A stretch of DNA of 6,837 nucleotides from Pseudomonadota bacterium (GCA_017629415.1 JAGBXG010000031.1:1-6837), one strand, 5' to 3'. Shown: positions 1 to 6,446, counted from the first letter of the stretch. The notes: generated by a model from the letters alone, not told the origin. Program-made: numbers and translations.

Positions 1-1303
1 CATCGAAGCCAGCGGACTCGTCGATGCCCTTTATCCGCTTATCAAGGTTTTCAATCAACACGACAGAACCGATATTCTGGCTCGTGTCATCGCCATTCTG
101 TTTGAATACTATCCCACAGATCATTACGAATATACCGATGCAGAAGGTAAACCGCTTGAGCTGCAACCGTCCGACTTCCGAAGCCTCGAACCCGTCCTGA
201 TTCGTGCCCTGCGCGAAACAGATGTCGTCGCCGATGTCGGCGCACTCGGAGATGCCCTGCTGAATGTCAAACTCACAGACGGCACACTGCTGGCCGCAAG
301 ATTCGAAGACTTTGTCGAATACTTGCTTCAGCCAGACAAAACCTTGAGAAAAATTGACGGGACAGAATACACCAAAGATCCGCAAGGTAACTTTATTGCA
401 CCGCTTTCGCCTGCTTACCTCTACATCGATGCCATCCGCGATATCAACGAAGTCTTGGACGCATACCCCAAAACCCAAGAACAGCTTGAACACGCGCTCA
501 ACGGCATGGCCAATATTACGATTAAGACGCAAAAACAACCAGATGGCCAAATTCGCTTCGAAAAACCCGCCGGCATACAAATCGTAGCCAGCGCTGTCGA
601 ACTTATGCACACCCTCTTTGTCGAAAAAACTGCCGATGGCACACGCCATGAATGGATCCACAACGAAGCAGTCCCCAATGTTGTCGATTTGCTTTCAGGC
701 CGACTCATTTATGCTTTCTTCCAGCTCTTCAATGACCTCGATGCCGATCCCGAAGGACTGGAAGATTTCCGCCGCCTCATCCTGCATTTAATGGAATCCG
801 GCAAAGATGTTCCCACACATCTGACAGGCACAGCCTATATCCTCATGGACTGGATGCTCGAACAAAAAAGTCTGGATGCTTTTGCCCACGTCTTTGCTGC
901 ACCGATCGCGCCGGATTACACCTGGACAACCATCGGTTTTGCTGAACTGTCCTATATCACAACCATGCTTGTGACCGTAGATGCATTCAATGAATGCGAT
1001 CCGGGCCAGTCATTCATGCGACTTTTCTACCGTTTCTTCGAAACTGAAACACAATCCAAATCTAATGCCCAAAGAATCTTCGAAATCGGCGGTTCACTTT
1101 TCCGCGCGGAACCCGGCTCTTCCAAACCGCGTCAACCCGCCGATTATAAAATGTTTATCGACTTCGTACATGATCTGTTTACCGACGATGTTCGCGGCGT
1201 TGAACGCATTTTCGGCGTCATCGATTTCACCATTTGGGGAAACAATGGACGTCCTGCAGACTGGAAACCCGAGGATGCTTCCTGGCAAATCAAGTTTGAT
1301 TAA
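1..1303 (+). CDS. C-terminal part of a large helical protein of unknown function (5' partial)
   Basis: The frame is open from the first complete codon (base 2) to the TAA at 1301-1303, giving 433 visible residues. The gene therefore starts left of the window; a start at the internal TTG at 323 would be artificial because coding-like sequence continues upstream of it. The protein has many amphipathic helical stretches (LVDALYPLIKVF, LARVIAILFEYY, LEPVLIRALRETD, FRRLILHLMESG, FVHDLF), with a spacing that recalls helical-repeat (HEAT/ARM-like) folds. It is rich in Asp, Glu and Phe and has almost no Cys. No transmembrane segment, catalytic motif or family signature was recognised. It ends in a Trp- and Asp-rich tail (IWGNNGRPADWKPED). 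The missing N-terminus could carry a signal peptide or lipobox, which would settle its location. Codon choice and base composition match the downstream FadL-type gene. That the frame is real is nearly certain; its function is unknown. Confidence 0.85.
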   Translation, partial: IEASGLVDALYPLIKVFNQHDRTDILARVIAILFEYYPTDHYEYTDAEGKPLELQPSDFRSLEPVLIRALRETDVVADVGALGDALLNVKLTDGTLLAARFEDFVEYLLQPDKTLRKIDGTEYTKDPQGNFIAPLSPAYLYIDAIRDINEVLDAYPKTQEQLEHALNGMANITIKTQKQPDGQIRFEKPAGIQIVASAVELMHTLFVEKTADGTRHEWIHNEAVPNVVDLLSGRLIYAFFQLFNDLDADPEGLEDFRRLILHLMESGKDVPTHLTGTAYILMDWMLEQKSLDAFAHVFAAPIAPDYTWTTIGFAELSYITTMLVTVDAFNECDPGQSFMRLFYRFFETETQSKSNAQRIFEIGGSLFRAEPGSSKPRQPADYKMFIDFVHDLFTDDVRGVERIFGVIDFTIWGNNGRPADWKPEDASWQIKFD

Positions 1304-1323
1304 AACTTGTTGTATACTTTTTT
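1291..1323 (+). terminator. Possible weak intrinsic terminator at the end of the first gene
   Basis: A perfect 7-bp inverted repeat, CAAGTTT (1291-1297) and AAACTTG (1303-1309), encloses a 5-nt loop and contains the stop codon of the upstream gene. A run of six T (1318-1323) follows after 8 nt. The stem is AT-rich and the T-run is displaced, so this is a poor match to a classical terminator. The GC-rich element just downstream may contribute instead. Confidence 0.3.
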
Positions 1324-1329
1324 CGGGCA

Positions 1330-1449
1330 AGGGGGCAGCCGCCCCCTGCGGCGCGTTTTGCGCGACGTATAGAGCAAAGCGATATAGCCGCGCAGCGCAA
1401 GGCGTATGGAGCGAAGCGACATAGCCGCGCAAATACGCGCCTACCCCCT
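1330..1449. repeat. REP/MITE-like GC-rich intergenic element with internal repeats
   Basis: The segment is bounded by near-inverted ends, AGGGGGCAG (1330-1338) and CTACCCCCT (1441-1449), which differ at one position. A second inverted pair lies inside, GGCGCG (1350-1355) and CGCGCC (1436-1441). The left arm holds a strong hairpin, GGGGGC (1331-1336) / GCCCCC (1341-1346) with loop AGCC; an alternative stem GCCGC / GCGGC (1338-1352) competes with it. The interior is an imperfect direct repeat with a 37-bp period: the 29-nt units at 1366-1394 and 1403-1431 differ at about four positions and share the core ATAGCCGCGCA. Frequent stops in the frames checked and the base composition argue against coding. 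Such structure is typical of dispersed REP or MITE-type elements, but copy number cannot be judged from this window. Confidence 0.6.
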
Positions 1450-1453
1450 CTAC

Positions 1454-1493
1454 TGAAGCTGCCGGCACTGCCGCAATGCCGTTTCAGGCTTCA
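1454..1493 (+). other. Stem-loop in the leader of the FadL-type gene
   Basis: The outer arms TGAAGC (1454-1459) and GCTTCA (1488-1493) are perfectly complementary, and an inner pair CGGCA (1463-1467) / TGCCG (1477-1481) can stack inside. The structure ends about 32 nt before the ATG at 1526. No T-run follows, so it is not an obvious terminator. It could be a 5' UTR structure or the edge of the adjacent repeat element. Confidence 0.35.
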
Positions 1494-1525
1494 TTCAGAC
1501 CCTTTCCGGAACGCTTGATATCCCC

Positions 1526-2887
1526 ATGCATACAGTCACCAAACTGATATTCATCCTGACTTTTTTGCTTTGTGCCACCGAAGCCTGGGCCGGTGGTTTC
1601 TTTATTCCGCTCGGCGGTGTCGCCAATACCGGACGAGCCGGTGCTGCCATCGTTTCAACACGTGATCCCAATGCTATCGCGTATAATCCAGCACTGATCG
1701 CACTGAACGAGGGACACCAGCTGCTCATCGATATTACATGGGCCATGCTTCAGATGGAATATCAAAGAGCACAACAGTTGGAAAATAACGGCACAACGAC
1801 AACTTTTGAAAAAGTGTCAAATGAAGCCCCCGGCATCACCATTCCGCAAGTGCTGTTTACAACCGATTTTGGCACCGATCAGTTTGGATTGGGCGTGGGG
1901 CTGTTTCCGCCCAATTCTGCGCCTGCACGCTATCCTATCGATGGACCGCAGCGTTATGCCGTCATTGATATGGCCAATACCCTGGCTTTTACGACTGAAT
2001 TGGCTTTTGCATGGCGGCCGCATCCTCGTTTTTCTATCGGTGCTGGTATTCAGAACGTCACATTTATTTTTAAGGGTACCGGTATTTCCAGTACTTATTT
2101 CGGTGTTTTGGCTGCCCCCGAAGATCCCGATATGGACAGCATCATTTCCATTGATGCCAGCGACCTGTTTACCCCCAGCGCAAACTTCGGCATCTGGGCC
2201 GAACCCGTCGACGGCTTCGAACTTGCTCTGACATTCCAGCTTTTTACCGATATCCAATCTTCTGGCGGTAAACTCTATGCTGCATTGCCCAATCATTACA
2301 TCTATGAACACACTGTCCTGAAAGCCGAAAAAGGCGATATGGCCATGTCATTGCCGTGGACGATCAAATTCGGTCTCCGATACAATCATCACAACATCTT
2401 TGATATCGAACTCGATGCCTGGTACTCGCGGTGGAGCCGACAGCAAGAGATTCATCTCTATCCACACGACGTTTGGCTGACCGACAATGCACTCGTCGAT
2501 GATGTCCAAGTCGGAAATTTCGATATTCCGCGTCATCTCAAAGATACTTGGGGCATCGCTATCGGTGCCGACTGGAATATATTGCCCAATCAACTGACCC
2601 TCAGAGCCGGTTTTATGTATGAATCCGGATCTGCACCCGAAGCCTACTATTCTGTATTTTCATTCGATAATCACAAGTTTGCGCCTACCATCGGACTTTC
2701 TTATACCATCGCCTTTGCACGCATTGACTTTGCTTTTGCTCACGTGCATCAGCTGCCGATGACCGTCAAAAATGGCGAACTGAAACAATATAATATCGTC
2801 TATCCCGAAAAAGCTGTCGTCACAAACAATGGCAAATACAAATCATTCTATGATTTCATCGGCGCAGGCGTGAATTTTACATTCTGA
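1526..2887 (+). CDS. OmpP1/FadL-family outer-membrane beta-barrel protein
   Basis: This is a complete gene of 453 residues, the usual size for the OmpP1/FadL/TodX family, whose members form 14-stranded outer-membrane barrels that move hydrophobic substrates such as long-chain fatty acids or aromatic hydrocarbons. Residues 1-22 form a Sec signal peptide with likely cleavage after AWA, before GGFF. The N-terminal plug region shows the family pattern G-R-A-G-A (about 36-40), then D-P-N-A-I-A-Y-N-P-A (about 47-56), matching the NPA motif of FadL. GLGVGLFPPNSAPARYP (about 121-137) is also family-like. Alternating polar/hydrophobic strands rich in Tyr, Trp and Phe follow, and the protein ends in GVNFTF with the terminal Phe expected for BAM-dependent insertion. 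The ATG at 1526 is the only plausible start because the frame is closed by a TGA near 1450, but only a weak GGAACG stands upstream, so the ribosome site is poor. Substrate cannot be assigned. Confidence 0.92.
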   Translation: MHTVTKLIFILTFLLCATEAWAGGFFIPLGGVANTGRAGAAIVSTRDPNAIAYNPALIALNEGHQLLIDITWAMLQMEYQRAQQLENNGTTTTFEKVSNEAPGITIPQVLFTTDFGTDQFGLGVGLFPPNSAPARYPIDGPQRYAVIDMANTLAFTTELAFAWRPHPRFSIGAGIQNVTFIFKGTGISSTYFGVLAAPEDPDMDSIISIDASDLFTPSANFGIWAEPVDGFELALTFQLFTDIQSSGGKLYAALPNHYIYEHTVLKAEKGDMAMSLPWTIKFGLRYNHHNIFDIELDAWYSRWSRQQEIHLYPHDVWLTDNALVDDVQVGNFDIPRHLKDTWGIAIGADWNILPNQLTLRAGFMYESGSAPEAYYSVFSFDNHKFAPTIGLSYTIAFARIDFAFAHVHQLPMTVKNGELKQYNIVYPEKAVVTNNGKYKSFYDFIGAGVNFTF

Positions 2888-2912
2888 TCCTTCTTGCAGG
2901 CTTCGCCCACGA

Positions 2913-2944
2913 TATATACAACGTTCTTTATATACAACGTTCTT
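2913..2944. repeat. Perfect 16-bp tandem repeat, two copies
   Basis: The unit TATATACAACGTTCTT occurs at 2913-2928 and again, identical, at 2929-2944. It lies 25 bp after the stop codon of the FadL-type gene and abuts the strong hairpin that follows. Each unit contains the palindrome AACGTT. Confidence 0.9.
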
Positions 2945-2962
2945 TTGGGGCTCTGCCCCAAA
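2944..2962. other. Strong hairpin downstream of the FadL-type gene
   Basis: TTTGGGGC (2944-2951) and GCCCCAAA (2955-2962) form a perfect 8-bp stem with a 3-nt loop TCT. It is the first stable hairpin after the FadL-type stop codon. No T-run follows on either strand, so a Rho-independent terminator is not clearly supported; protection of mRNA ends or a structured repeat are alternatives. A degenerate version (GGGG...CCCC with a longer loop) opens the second copy of the large repeat at 3050-3065. Confidence 0.55.
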
Positions 2963-3142
2963 CCATGACAAAGCCCTCAAGCACCTTGGAACCCACCATA
3001 AATTTGACGGTTTTATCAATAAAACAAATACTGACAACTCGCGATTTTAGGGGATATTCTGCCCCAAATCATGACAAAGCCATCATGCACCTTGGAACCC
3101 ACCATAAATTCAATAAAACAAATACTGATAACTCGCGATTTT
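2947..3142. repeat. Imperfect tandem duplication of about 100 bp
   Basis: Copy A (2947-3048, 102 bp) and copy B (3050-3142, 93 bp) run in the same direction one base apart. Both contain CATGACAAAGCC, CACCTTGGAACCCACCATAA, CAATAAAACAAATACTGA and AACTCGCGATTTT in the same order. Copy A has 12 extra bases (3004-3015 region), copy B has 3 extra bases in the loop of its opening hairpin, and about four substitutions separate the rest. High identity points to a recent duplication or two insertions of one dispersed element. No reading frame is open through both copies: the minus-strand frame that aligns in the two has a stop in copy B. Confidence 0.88.
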
Positions 3143-3627
3143 GGAGAGATATGAGGCCCCGTAATATGCCGAGTCGTAAGTCATTTGCAACTTTGCACAC
3201 ACCATGCCCTTGAACTTTACATACCCAAAATAAAAAAATAAAAATAAAATCGTCACAACGGGATTTAACTTGGCATCACACGGGATGTAGCAATAAAGCT
3301 ACCCATACTCAGTCCCATGTATGCAAACAGCACGTCCCCCTCCTAAACCTCCCGTTTGATGACTGCCTTGTGCAGAATCACAACATAACGCATGATTCGT
3401 ATCTGCCGTCAGTCCGTCCCTCTGACACAGAATACAATTTATCTATGATGTTCTGACGAGAACCTCATGAATGAATGTCATGCGGAGCCGGTGCGCGCAG
3501 AATCGAAATGCTCAAAACTGCAGACACAGATGCTCACTCAAAGCTCGTTTTCGTGACATACACGGAAAATCGGCTTTAGATTTGATTGTTTCAAATATAA
3601 AGCTCAGAGTTGAGGGAGGACTGTGTT

Positions 3628-3639
3628 TTGTGCGCACAA
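3628..3639. other. 12-bp perfect palindrome
   Basis: TTGTGCGCACAA is fully self-complementary. It lies in the gene-free spacer about 100 bp beyond the kinase stop codon. A palindrome of this size could bind a dimeric regulator, but no promoter is evident beside it and chance is a real possibility. Confidence 0.3.
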
Positions 3640-3646
3640 CGCACCC

Positions 3647-3698
3647 GGGCAGGGATGGCGGCGGCGGCGGGGGTGGGGGAGCCCAAATGATATTGGGC
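3647..3698. other. G-rich tract (GGC repeat, possible G-quadruplex) with adjoining hairpin
   Basis: G-runs on the plus strand are GGG (3647-3649), GGG (3652-3654), GGCGGCGGCGGCGG (3657-3670), then GGGGG (3669-3673) and GGGGG (3675-3679) separated by one T. The purine strand could form a quadruplex using two- or three-G tetrads. Immediately after it, GCCCAA (3681-3686) and TTGGGC (3693-3698) form a perfect 6-bp stem with a 6-nt loop. In the kinase mRNA sense the hairpin begins about 36 nt after the stop codon and is followed by a C-rich run, not a U-run, so it is not a standard terminator, though it could still mark the 3' end. Confidence 0.5.
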
Positions 3699-3734
3699 AC
3701 AGTCTACCTACAATGCGCTAAATAGAGAGAAAAA

Positions 3735-5624
3735 CTATCTTCTGCTCACCCTACGTACAACAGGTGCTCCCCACCCTCCTTGCAATTCAGCCCCATTCTC
3801 CTTCTTTTTGAAGTAACCATCTTGAGAATCTTCGATAACTTCACAAAGACAAGAATTCCGTGCAAAATTGCACATCATAAAAGATGCACTTATCGGCAAA
3901 GGATAGGGGGTACTATGAGCAAAACCATTTTGAATATAATATAGGATCGGAATGGTATCCCCAATTTTAATATCCGTTGGGGGCAATTCACTATAATAAG
4001 AATGGATTACAGGATACGGACTATTATCATCAGGCGGATTGAAAAAATAGTCGATTTTCCAAACAGGTTTTTGAGGCTTGCAACGTTGCTGCAAATGCTC
4101 CATCGCAGCAGAGGACTCATATTTTCTTAATTGAAACAGATATGAATTGGAAACGGCTTGAAGCAAAGTGATATTTTGAACTTCAGCCAGTGATTTCCTG
4201 CCGTGTGTAAAAATACGCTCAAAAGGCTGTCTGCCATTTTGTTTGCATAATTCTATATTTTCTTGAATGAATCGATCATGCTCTTGTTCAGCTCGCGTTT
4301 TCACAACTTTTAAACTAAGCCAGGCAAAAAGCCCCCCAACCAATAAAGCTCCCACTCCCAATAGATATATCCCAAAATAGAAGGCAAGCACCACCATAGG
4401 TAAAACAACCAAAGAGATCTGCACAATCCCAAATATTTTGCCAGCCTTGATCCAGCCAGAACTATCAAGGGCCCTTAAGGGATGCGCCTCATGAATTTCT
4501 CGCAGGGTAATCGGAATCCTATCCATGATTTGGCGATAACGATTCGCATCTTTCAGCATCATCTGATATGCTTTCGGAAGTTTTCTAGGCACCGTATCTG
4601 ACAAAGCTTGCCAAATGACAATATTGCCATGCTGACCAATGCTTCGGACACTTTCTAGCTGGGCTTCAACATCAACAGAAGAAGCTTTCGTCTGCGTTTG
4701 CAAAGCATGAAACTGATGCTGCTGAAATTCGGTGAGCGTACGGTTAATGGCAGCGTAATGACCCAATCGTTTTTCAGGATTTGTTTCTAATAATTGCCAT
4801 AAAAACTCTGTCACTGCGTGAGGCAAATGTTCCAAATGCGGATCAATCAGCAATTTCAGGTCTCTGGTTTCTATTTTTTCTGGCGGTACACCACTTAAAA
4901 GATAAACTGCAAGCACACCAAATGAATAAATATCACTGAGGGGTGTCGGCTTTCCAATGAGCTGTTCCGGCGCCATATAGCCGTAAGTTCCTGTTACCGT
5001 AGACCCCCCATCCTTGACTTGCGGATTGGCCACAGCACCAAAGTCAATGAGAAAAACTTCGGGAATACTGGAATATTGACCATCACCATAACGCAAAATC
5101 ACATTAGATGGCTTGATATCGCGGTGAATTACAGGCGGATACTGCGTGTGAATGCGATGAATCACGGAAAGCAAATTTTTGAGAATGCCACAGCTATCTT
5201 CAAAAGAAAAACGTGTGTGATTATCGAGATAATATTGCAGTGTATGCCCTTCAATATACTCTTGAATAATGACAGCCGTCGGTTTTTCTGAATTTAAAGC
5301 TTCTATCGATTCATAAAATTTGGCAACCCCAGGCACATCAAGTCGTTTCAATACCTGAGCTTCACGATTAAACAGCTCATATTGCTTCCATTCGCTGACG
5401 GAATGAATATTGAGCAGCTTGATGGCCACCTTTTGATTATCCGCAAGGCGAATACCGCCGTAAACAACACCCTGCGCCCCATTGCCGATCACTGCATTGA
5501 CAATATATTTGTCTTTAAGCAGTGCGCATAACTCAGGTGACAAATCGATAAAATGACTGTCTGATTTGGATGCCAAACTTGAAGAGGAAAGACAATGTTC
5601 CAACTGCTGTTCGTGTGTATTCAT
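3735..5624 (-). CDS. Membrane-anchored Hanks-type (PknB-like) Ser/Thr protein kinase
   Basis: Residues here count from the in-frame TTG at 5639; the preferred start is the ATG at 5624 (residue 6), giving 629 residues, because it has GAAAG 8 nt upstream while the TTG has no ribosome site. The kinase domain spans about 44-300 and has every catalytic element: Gly loop GNGAQGVVY (52-60), VAIK with Lys74, helix-C Glu93, HRDIKPSN (172-179, Asp174, Asn179), DFG (199-201), a short Thr/Ser-containing activation loop, APE (223-225), SDIYSFGV with Asp236, and Arg291. It should be an active RD-type kinase. A linker follows, then two adjacent hydrophobic segments at about 402-422 and 423-443 that look like a helical hairpin, which would leave both ends in the cytoplasm. 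The C-terminal region (about 525-600: DYFFNPPDD, DIKIGDTIPILYYI, CNFARNSCLC) weakly resembles DUF3592/SH3-like beta domains and is not a PASTA sensor. Its ligand and substrates are unknown. By eye its GC is lower than the left-hand genes. Confidence 0.95.
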   Translation of the reverse strand: MNTHEQQLEHCLSSSSLASKSDSHFIDLSPELCALLKDKYIVNAVIGNGAQGVVYGGIRLADNQKVAIKLLNIHSVSEWKQYELFNREAQVLKRLDVPGVAKFYESIEALNSEKPTAVIIQEYIEGHTLQYYLDNHTRFSFEDSCGILKNLLSVIHRIHTQYPPVIHRDIKPSNVILRYGDGQYSSIPEVFLIDFGAVANPQVKDGGSTVTGTYGYMAPEQLIGKPTPLSDIYSFGVLAVYLLSGVPPEKIETRDLKLLIDPHLEHLPHAVTEFLWQLLETNPEKRLGHYAAINRTLTEFQQHQFHALQTQTKASSVDVEAQLESVRSIGQHGNIVIWQALSDTVPRKLPKAYQMMLKDANRYRQIMDRIPITLREIHEAHPLRALDSSGWIKAGKIFGIVQISLVVLPMVVLAFYFGIYLLGVGALLVGGLFAWLSLKVVKTRAEQEHDRFIQENIELCKQNGRQPFERIFTHGRKSLAEVQNITLLQAVSNSYLFQLRKYESSAAMEHLQQRCKPQKPVWKIDYFFNPPDDNSPYPVIHSYYSELPPTDIKIGDTIPILYYIQNGFAHSTPYPLPISASFMMCNFARNSCLCEVIEDSQDGYFKKKENGAELQGGWGAPVVRRVSRR

Positions 5625-5632
5625 CAAAGATA

Positions 5633-5637
5633 CTTTC
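5633..5637 (-). promoter_or_regulatory. Weak Shine-Dalgarno site that decides the kinase start
   Basis: On the minus strand GAAAG lies 8 nt before the ATG at 5624. The alternative TTG start at 5639 overlaps this region and has only AT-rich sequence upstream, so the ATG is preferred. Confidence 0.45.
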
Positions 5638-5797
5638 AAAAATCTATAACAATGAAAAAGTCATAAAAGGAACATGGAGTGGGATACTGAGACCATTTCA
5701 CGACCAAAAGTGAGTTATCAGTTCCCATCCCTCCACGATAAATGTCAATTCCATTTTTGATTTCAAGATTCTGAGCCTTTGGCAAGGGGTGGAGAGG

Positions 5798-5814
5798 AAG
5801 TTCCAAAAGAACTT
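5798..5814. other. Hairpin between the kinase and secreted-protein genes
   Basis: AAGTTC (5798-5803) and GAACTT (5809-5814) form a perfect 6-bp stem with a 5-nt loop. It lies about 40 nt after the stop of the secreted-protein gene in the transcribed (minus) sense. A second inverted repeat, GCTTTTA (5851-5857) and its complement TAAAAGC (5866-5872, read with the stop codon), is nearby. Neither is followed by a clear U-run, so termination is only a possibility. Confidence 0.3.
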
Positions 5815-5854
5815 TACGTATGCCAAGCTGCCCCATCCCACCTATTCAATGCTT

Positions 5855-6436
5855 TTAACCGAGGGTAAAAGCAGCAACGACATCAGTATCAACGGGCCAG
5901 TCACCATCGAGATTTTGATTCAAAATAATGACCACGCGTTTGCTGTCTGGTGTCCAAAAGGCGTTTTTAATGCTGATTTGGGCATATTTGGATTTGGTAG
6001 GGTTCGCAAAGATGGGGGCATAACCGAGCGTCATCGATTGACCGCCGGCCGAAAGCGTAAGCTGAAGATTTTCACCAATGACCATACCCCCTAATTGATA
6101 ACCGGCAGGTGCCGCCATGCCGGCAACATGGTTGGCATGAATGCCGTAAGGCGCAACTTCTTTAGAAGCTAAAGCTTTTTGAAGTGATGTGCCGGCAAGG
6201 GGATATACCAGCGTGGGACCTTGACCGCCGACTTTGTAAATCACAAGGGATTGTCCAGAAAGCTTGCTGCCCTGGACAATGGCATAAAAATCAGGGTTTG
6301 CACCAAAACCAATAAATTCCATGGTGATCTTATCGGTATCTTGTGCGTGTACTTCGGCAGGTGCTTCAGCGACAGCAACAAGACCGGCACAGGCAAGACA
6401 TGCTGCGATGGCGATGTTACGAATGCATTTTTTCAT
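5855..6436 (-). CDS. Secreted protein of unknown function
   Basis: This is a complete 193-residue gene. The N-terminus is a typical Sec signal peptide: KK and R in the n-region, a hydrophobic core IAIAACLACAGLVAVA, and possible cleavage after AEA (25) or VHA (31). An I-A-A-C string at 10-13 resembles a lipobox, but the hydrophobic stretch before it is too short, so a soluble periplasmic or exported product is favoured. The mature part begins TDKITMEFIGFGANPDFYAIVQG and ends with FWTPDSKRVVIILNQN; the latter recalls the S/T-PDSK-x-V strand pattern of TolB/PD40-type beta repeats, but with a single copy this is only a resemblance. The middle is Gly/Ala rich (GGMVIGENLQLTLSAGGQ). No catalytic motif was recognised. 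GGAGG 5 nt before the ATG makes the start secure. It is co-directional with the lyase gene, about 100 bp downstream of it, and a candidate promoter in that gap suggests separate transcription. Confidence 0.88.
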   Translation of the reverse strand: MKKCIRNIAIAACLACAGLVAVAEAPAEVHAQDTDKITMEFIGFGANPDFYAIVQGSKLSGQSLVIYKVGGQGPTLVYPLAGTSLQKALASKEVAPYGIHANHVAGMAAPAGYQLGGMVIGENLQLTLSAGGQSMTLGYAPIFANPTKSKYAQISIKNAFWTPDSKRVVIILNQNLDGDWPVDTDVVAAFTLG

Positions 6437-6441
6437 AAAAA

Positions 6442-6446
6442 CCTCC
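6442..6446 (-). promoter_or_regulatory. Strong Shine-Dalgarno site of the secreted-protein gene
   Basis: GGAGG on the minus strand stands 5 nt before the ATG at 6436. It is the clearest ribosome site in the window and fixes this start. Confidence 0.8.

Larger units (their letters stand above)
2888..3734. other. Gene-free, repeat-rich spacer between convergent gene blocks
   Basis: About 850 bp lie between the stop of the plus-strand FadL-type gene and the stop of the minus-strand kinase gene. The left third is repeats (2913-3142). The rest (3143-3680) shows an A-rich tract near 3225-3250, a small GTAGC/GCTAC hairpin (3287-3302), a 12-bp palindrome and a G-rich tract, but no convincing gene. 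The longest open frames here are short, lack ribosome sites and run through low-complexity sequence as poly-Gly or poly-Pro. No tRNA-like or rRNA-like sequence was recognised. Confidence 0.7.

Noticed and set aside
323..1303. A complete 326-residue gene starting at a TTG at 323
   Set aside because: The same frame is open to the left edge with coding-like sequence, so the gene is 5' partial and the TTG is an internal Leu codon.
2843..3037. 64-codon minus-strand open frame over the tandem repeat
   Set aside because: It begins at a TTG, overlaps the end of the FadL-type gene antisense, and its aligned frame in the second repeat copy carries a stop.
2965..3213. 82-codon plus-strand open frame reading through both repeat copies
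   Set aside because: It is composed of repeat sequence, has no ribosome site, and the frame shows no protein-like pattern.
3471..3725. 84-codon plus-strand open frame with a poly-Gly run, and the opposite-strand frame 3512-3700 with a poly-Pro run
   Set aside because: Both arise from translating the GGC/G-rich tract; neither has a ribosome site or a recognisable product.
3143..3734. tRNA, small RNA gene or CRISPR-like array in the gene-free spacer
   Set aside because: No cloverleaf or T-loop sequence was seen, and the repeats are adjacent copies without regular spacers.
5789..6094. Plus-strand open frame opposite the secreted-protein gene
   Set aside because: It is antisense to a gene with a strong ribosome site and signal peptide.
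5855..6436. Lipoprotein call based on IAAC at residues 10-13
   Set aside because: Only a few hydrophobic residues precede the Cys and the hydrophobic core continues well past it, which fits an ordinary Sec signal peptide better.
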